64,000 nt of DNA, taken from Deuterostichococcus epilithicus (lineage: Eukaryota; Chlorophyta; Trebouxiophyceae; Prasiolales; Stichococcaceae). Shown piece after piece: positions 58,639 to 64,000 of this stretch. A model generated the notes under the pieces. It ran no database searches. It had not been told where the DNA came from and worked only from the letters and a program-made list of their open reading frames with translations. The stretch covers positions 1,302,012 through 1,366,011 of the forward strand of contig JAVTLE010000004.1 of assembly GCA_033439295.1 (NCBI GenBank). The letters are read 5' to 3'. Every line of letters begins with the position of its first letter. Within the stretch, counting starts at the first letter, position 1. The translations under genes and the position numbers were made by a program.

Positions 58639-61600
58639 TCACAGTCTGGTATGCGATGTATAAAATGTGATGTGTGTCCCACCGCGCTGGATGGCGTCAT
58701 TGGCCTGCTCGCTGATGATGCAGCCGTCCGCCGTCCGCAGCAGCGCCAGCAGCGTCGTGCTGCCGTGTCGGCAGCCGTCCGACAGGCCGTGCCCCTGTGC
58801 AGCACAGGTGCGCGGCAATAAGCAACGAAACGAGACATGCTGGACCACTAGTGATCGGAGCGTCCACAGGGCTGCAGCTGCACCATGTACAGGTGGCGGG
58901 CGGCGTGTTGCAGGGTTTGCAGCAGGATGCAAGCTGTGCTGCCCAGCACAACTAGGCTGATGAAGCAAGGCTGATTGCAAGCCTTGAAGACAGAGGGCCA
59001 CCCACTTCATGACCAACTAGATGTGGGTGCCGCACTTCTGCGGTGTCAGGAAGCAGGCACGAGGCAGGAGGCAGCTGTGTCGCCAAGACATGAGGGATTT
59101 CTAGGTCGTGGGGCCCTTGGGATTGCAAAATTATGCCTTCTTGACGAAGAGGATGCGACGTTCCTGGCGGCCTGCGACGCCTGCTGCGGCATCGTCGGCA
59201 CGACAGATCACTACGTCCCGGTTCCACAGGACACCTGCCTGGAAGTAGTGGTCCGTCTTGGCGCCGATGCCGCAGCACACGAGTTCGAGGGGATTACAAG
59301 GGCCTGAGACCCTGGGGAACCCTGGTAGCCGCCCACCTTTCTCGCGAAGAAGATGCAGGTGTCACACTCCTGCGGCGCGGGGAAGTAGTGGTCGGTTTTG
59401 GTGCCAATGGCGCAGCAGCCGTCACACGCCGCCAGGAACGCCTCCAGCGGCTCGCCGCGCCAGCACGGCATGATCGCCTCCTCCCGCACCTGTGCAATGC
59501 ACAAGTGATTGCAACCGCTGCGTCAGAGCAGGGGCGATAGACAAGCAGCTGTATTGAAGTCTGCCGCCAGGAACGCCTCCAGCGGCCTGCCGCGCTGGCA
59601 TGATTGCCTCCTCCCACGCCTGTGCGCACGTAGGCAGCTGCAGATAATTCTGTCCTTGAAGAGGACACCCGACAAACCGTGCCATGATGGCATGACTGCT
59701 TCCTCCTGCACCTGTGCAAACACGGACAGGGTGCACGTTTGTACATTAGGGTTCAATTGCCCTCAAACAGGGCTTCAGGCACACCATGTGAGCGCCTCGA
59801 CCAAAGGCGACTGCTCGTCGTTGCACTTGGGAAGTGGTTGCTGCCGTCCTTGGCTTCGACCAATCTTGTCGAGAGCGACAAACCGCACAGTCTCAACTGC
59901 AGGGACATGTCCTCAGCGACTGCTCAAGCAATAAAACACTAAGTGCAGAGGGCGGTACCTGCTGCAGCAGCCACTTGAGCTCGGCCGCCATGGCGGCAGC
60001 AAAGGCCTTCTGCGGCGCGCGGATGGCATACTTGCTCCAGATGCGTTCCTCCCACTCCTCCCAGTTCTACGGGCAGGAAAACACATAAGGCACTCCAACG
60101 GCGAGCAAGGGCCGTCCTTGAAGAGGAATGTGGCCACTCATCTCGACCGCGTCGCCCTCGTCCAAGCTGCATGGCGCAAAAGCAGGTGCAGAGGCAGCAT
60201 CCTCACGCGGAACAGCCGCTTGGCTCGTTCCTCATCGGCCCGGGCCCTCTGCTGCCCGCACGGAAGCCCACGGTCGCTAGGGTTTCAAGCTGTATTAGCC
60301 ACGCACCTGGCAGGTCACCTCCTCGCGGACGGCCTCGTCGGCCAGCTTCTGCTCGATCGTCACCAGCCGCAGCGCGCACATCACTGCCATCGCCGGCGCC
60401 CCCTCCTCCTGCGGTGCAAGAGATGTCGCCTGTTTTGTGCCCGCCCCACTCGTCACTGATGCGAGCATGACACTCACACCCCGTCGTCACCGAGCGCCCC
60501 CCCCTCCCCCTTCTCCCTGCGGGGTACGAGTGAATGTTGTACAGGGATGGCCGAGGCCATGTGCAGGGATCTGGGTCACGTCCAGGACCACAGTGGCAGC
60601 GACAACCTGCCACTGTGGCCCATTCGTTGCCGAGTTGATGTACTGTGAAGTCCGGAGCACGCTGACGACAGGCAGGGGGACCAGGAGGGGTGCGATGATT
60701 GCATTCTCCTTGGCAGGCCGTTGAATGAGCATCATTGTGCTTACGCCAGAGGCTTGTCAGGCACTGGGAAGCGTGCGGCGAAGCACAGACTACCATTTGG
60801 AGTCGGAGTCATCGGCGTCGGCCATCAAATGATCTTGGTCGTATCAGGCAATTCAAGCTCCAACCGAGAAAACCGATTCTCATATGAGGTCAGCAACAGC
60901 CGAGGCCAGAAGGAGCATCAACATGGCGCGCACCGGCTGCCCCAGCGCCGCCAGTGCCTCAGGGCTCGGCAGGAAGTTGGTATCGGTGTTGGGTCCGCCG
61001 GCGTACGCCAGCGCGGCTGCATCGTATGTGCGGGCCGCATCCTCCACCGTGTCGGCCGGCCGCTGCGGGGTGGGCGCAGGAGAGTGTGCCTCAGAACCCG
61101 TGGAATGGTGGCAAGGATAGTCGTTGGTTGCATCGCAGCAGCATGACACGAGGCAGGCTGTTCTTTTGCGAACACTGCTCGGTGCGCTGCCATGGTGCCC
61201 GATGGGCTGCAGCGGCCCCGCACCTATGGCACGGCGCTGCCTTGAGGCCGACCTTGTGTTGGGGGCACATCAGCAGGCATTCCGCAGGCAGCGCATGGCA
61301 CCCGAGCCGTCAGGGTCAGGGTGGGCTGCATAGGTCAGTGGAGGGATACGCTACCTGGATGCACATCTTGAAGGCGCAGGTTCGGTCCCACAGGTAGGCG
61401 AAGTACCGCCCTGCACCATCAGCAAGATGGCATTGGCTCAGACCATGTGCCAAGCTTCGGTCACTGAGCCCTGGCGACTAGCTGCCCAGGAGACAGCAGG
61501 CCTGTCGCCATGCCGCGCTGCCGCGCAGCGGCCGGCGAAGCCGACCAGCGGCGCCAAGCAGCCGCTGCCAAGGTCAGGGCATTGTGCACCTGCCAGAGTG

Positions 61601-63687
61601 CGGCTGGGTTGTTGCAACAAGCAACAACAGCCCACAATGCGGAGCTAGCACAGAGCTATCACCGAGTCCGGTATGGGTGCATTCATAGAAAATGACAACA
61701 CAAAAATGACTCACCGGTGTAAGTCGGCGACCAGGTCTCCCCCTCCTCCACCAGCACGCCCAGCCAGCCGGGCACGGCGCGGCCGGTCTTGACGCCCGGG
61801 GACTCCTGCCTGCAGGCGCGGTTGGGCCCACTGAGCATCAAGGCTGGAGCTGGCTATGGACGTTCGAAAGTCTCAAGACAGCCCCTCGCTCTGGAGCCGC
61901 CTGCCTGCAGCGGCGGCCGCAGTGTGATTCCAGTAAACCTTCCGAGCAATCTCGCCGCCTGTCGGTAGTCGTGGGCTGACAAGCATGACCAGCATCGCCA
62001 ATGCCGCCTCAGTGCAGCCGGGCATCCAGCGCGGTCTATCCCTCACACGTGCACATGCGGTCAGCCATGTGCAGTGCCAATAGTTGTCTTGAGAGCATCT
62101 TCGGGCCGAGGCGCTGGTGCGTGTCCTTGCCCTGCTTGCTGCCGAACTCGAAGCATGACGCGGTGCCACGCGTTTCACGCGGGTAGCTGTTTCGGATGTG
62201 GCACCTGTCGGGCAGGTGGCGCTTGTCGAGGCCTTGCTTGCTGCTGGCGGTGCCCATGGCACCGTTGGCAAGCCATGGGCCGACCTGCTGCCAGCCCGAC
62301 TGCGAGCGGTGCAGGCCTGCGCGGCAGAGGCGGGGGTCTTTGACGGACGAGCGGAGGCACTATAGGCTGATGGTTGTCTGGCGAGTGTACAAAACAAACC
62401 AGAGGCCAGCCCGCGCGACGTTCCGGCGGTACTAGGAAACAGGTGTGCCGCAAAGAATGCTCAGAAGCACTGGTTCCAACGCTTGCTCTGGGTTCCTGAC
62501 CAATCCGGCAGGCAGGCGGCCGATGCTGTTGGCTTTTCGTGCTTTGAGCATGCACTCACCGACCCAGGCCTGGACGCCACGCTCCGCGCCGGCGCCCCCC
62601 TCCTGCTGCCACTGCTGCCGGTCGCTGGGGCTCAAGCCCCGAAGCCACGCTGCGCGCGCCATGGCGGCAGCCTCGCCGCCGGCGCCACCGGCGGCAGTGC
62701 GGCCGCCGGCCCTGCCGCGGCCGGCAGCGGCGGAGCCCCTGCCACGACCGCGGCCGCCGCGGCCGCCGCCGCGGCCGCCGCGTGNTGCCGGGTTGCCGTG
62801 CTGCGTCGCCACAGGCGTCTCGGCCGCCGCCGCCCCCGCCTCTGCGTCATCCCGCGCCTCAGCCGCCACGGCCGCTGCAATGGCGCNCGAGGCCGCGGCC
62901 GCGGCGGAGCGCAGCGGCCGCGCCCGCTTGGCCGGGCCGGCCGGCCCGTCCGCCGCGGGAACGGCGCCGGCGCNCGTCGCGNCGCCGCTGGGCCCTGCTG
63001 CTGTGGGCGCTGGCTGCGGCAACAGGGCCGCGCCAGCTGCGGCGGCCGTCTTGGGAGGCCTGCCGCGCTTGCGGCTTGGGCCAGCTATGGTCGGCGCCGG
63101 CGCTGCTGCTCCGCCGCGGGCNGNGCGGCGGCCCGGTGCCGCCGCGGATGCCGTCGCGGCCNTGGGCGCCGTGGCGCCGCCACGCGGGCCGCTGCCGGCA
63201 GCTGCCGCCGCCATCGCCATCGCCGGCACCTTCCTCGGTGCCGCCGCCGCCTTCAGGCCCCGGGTGTGCCGCGGAGCGTCGGCTGCTGCAACGGAAATCG
63301 GAAGCGGCTTTGCTTTGCGCGGGCTGCAGTCGCGCAGGCCCAGCGCCGCAGCGCGCGCCGCCGCCGCATCTCCATCCATGCACATGATCTCGTCCGCAAA
63401 CCTGTAAGCGGCCAGAGTCACCACACGACTGTCAGAGGTCACAGCGTTCATAGTGCAAAACCCTGAGTGCGATCGTGCCCGGGAGAAGGCATCTCGGGGG
63501 CCCATGCGGCCAGTCAAACACGGACGAGGACGAGAGAGGCACTCGCCAAAAGCACCGAAGCAACTGCCGTGACTCGCGCTGCAGCACACCAGGTCATCAA
63601 AACGCACCGGAAGGTGCGCTTGCGCCTCTGCGGCAGCAGGTAGTGCAGCGCTCTCGCATCGTCCACGTCCTTGAAATGCTCCTGCTC
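58639..63687 (-). CDS. AP2-like DNA-binding protein with AT-hook and RGG tract
   Basis: Ten exons: 63608-63687, 62560-63401, 62049-62316, 61716-61809, 61355-61410, 60934-61062, 60307-60408, 59959-60066, 59337-59489 and 58639-58794. Exon 1 reads EHFKDVDDARALHYLLPQRR. The large exon has an Ala-rich stretch, an AT-hook (RKRGRPPK) and an RGG-rich run. Exon 3 holds GLDKRHLPDRCHIRNSYPRE, unrecognised. Exons 4-6 give WLGVLVEEG, RYFAYLWDRTCAFKMC and DTVEDAARTYDAAALAYAGG with TDTNFLP, the second half of an AP2/ERF domain. The C-terminal part has a Cys-rich segment (ACDGCCAIGTKTDHYF, ECDTC) and ends TFYTSHTRL. A nuclear DNA-binding role is inferred. Phases agree except between exons 4 and 5, which need one extra base or a weaker donor at 61732. 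A strong GTGAGT overlaps the stop, so the gene may continue. The 5' end may lie beyond the window. Confidence 0.6.
59158..59720 (-). repeat. Direct and inverted partial copies of an AP2-gene exon
   Basis: The exon start VREEAIMPCWRGEPLEAFLA (59430-59489) has diverged direct copies at 59563-59632 (WEEAIMPARQAAGG) and about 59670-59720 (VQEEAVMPSWHG). Its middle (ACDGCCAIGTKTDHYF) has a direct copy at about 59243-59280 and an inverted copy on the plus strand at 59165-59220 (AACDACCGIVGTTDHY). The last two face each other across about 20 bases, giving an imperfect stem of about 40 bp. Confidence 0.8.
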
Positions 63688-64000
63688 CTGTGAGGGCAAG
63701 AGCGTTTGACAACGTCGAGTGAGGCACTGCACCACAGAATGCCCCTGGAGCTGGAAAGAGAGCGCTTGGCATCAGAGGATGCGCCTCGTGCTTGCGCCGC
63801 TGGGAGTGGCAGCTGGGCTGTACTCGGGCTGTGCTTGAGCTGTGCTTGGGCTTGGCGCGGGCTCAGTCTGCAGGCTCTATGGGGAAGACTATGGTGCAGC
63901 GTCCTAGCACTCCATACCAGCCCCAGGCACGACAAGACTGAGGCGGCCAGTGCACCCGCCAGACCGCAAGCATGCCTGTGGGCTGGCTACGGCGCCGCAC

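Noticed and set aside
62445-63466. Long plus-strand open frames opposite the AP2-gene large exon
   Set aside because: Shadows of the GC-rich minus-strand coding exon, which has intact splice borders, an AT-hook and an RGG run.
50810-63687. One giant gene joining the AP2-like and amine oxidase parts
   Set aside because: A strong donor overlaps the AP2-gene stop, so it is possible, but no exon between 58008 and 58639 is conserved and the phase joins I tried gave no domain.

Overview
This window looks like nuclear DNA of a chlorophyte green alga, possibly a trebouxiophyte. It is GC-rich, and its genes are broken into many short exons separated by introns of roughly 100-250 bases. It encodes plastid-targeted proteins: a nuclear PetN, a plastid lipoyl synthase, a Calvin-cycle epimerase and a glutathione peroxidase with a twin-arginine lumen signal. 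A few N bases mark it as draft assembly. I saw no transposon, virus-like element, rRNA, tRNA or CRISPR array. Gene models were built by eye, joining exons by conserved protein sequence, GT-AG (sometimes GC-AG) borders and matching intron phase.

Layout, left to right: a ubiquitin-like-domain protein (minus, 320-1336); a large TASH3/TSAUCER-type TSET/TPLATE-complex subunit (plus, 1860-13132); a kelch-repeat protein (plus, 14017-16134); a glutathione peroxidase whose active-site codon is an in-frame TGA, apparently selenocysteine (minus, 16968-18461); the U5 snRNP assembly factor AAR2 (minus, 18810-21539); nuclear PetN (plus, 21896-22599); a VPS9-domain Rab-GEF (minus, 23156-28160); plastid lipoyl synthase (plus, 29041-32658); ribulose-phosphate 3-epimerase (minus, 33205-35383); a full-size PDR/ABCG transporter (plus, 35783-49884); an LSD1-like flavin amine oxidase (minus, 50810 to about 58008); and an AP2-like protein with an AT-hook and RGG tract (minus, 58639 to at least 63687, perhaps running off the window). 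The genes largely alternate in divergent pairs (UBL/TASH3, AAR2/PetN, VPS9/LIP1, RPE/PDR) and convergent pairs (kelch/GPX, PetN/VPS9, LIP1/RPE, PDR/amine oxidase). They share no single pathway, although several serve the chloroplast and two (TASH3, VPS9) serve membrane traffic.

The most unusual structural signal is a recurring one. Many introns hold a decayed partial copy of the neighbouring exon edge, including the splice site. Copies of exon 5' ends lie just upstream and copies of 3' ends just downstream, as expected from short tandem duplications across exon-intron junctions in which one copy stays functional. The amine oxidase gene shows this at seven or more places, and it also occurs in TASH3, VPS9, LIP1, PDR and the AP2-like gene. 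In the AP2-like gene one copy is inverted and forms a long hairpin. The second main signal is the predicted selenoprotein GPX, with a candidate SECIS-like fold about 350-400 bases past its stop.
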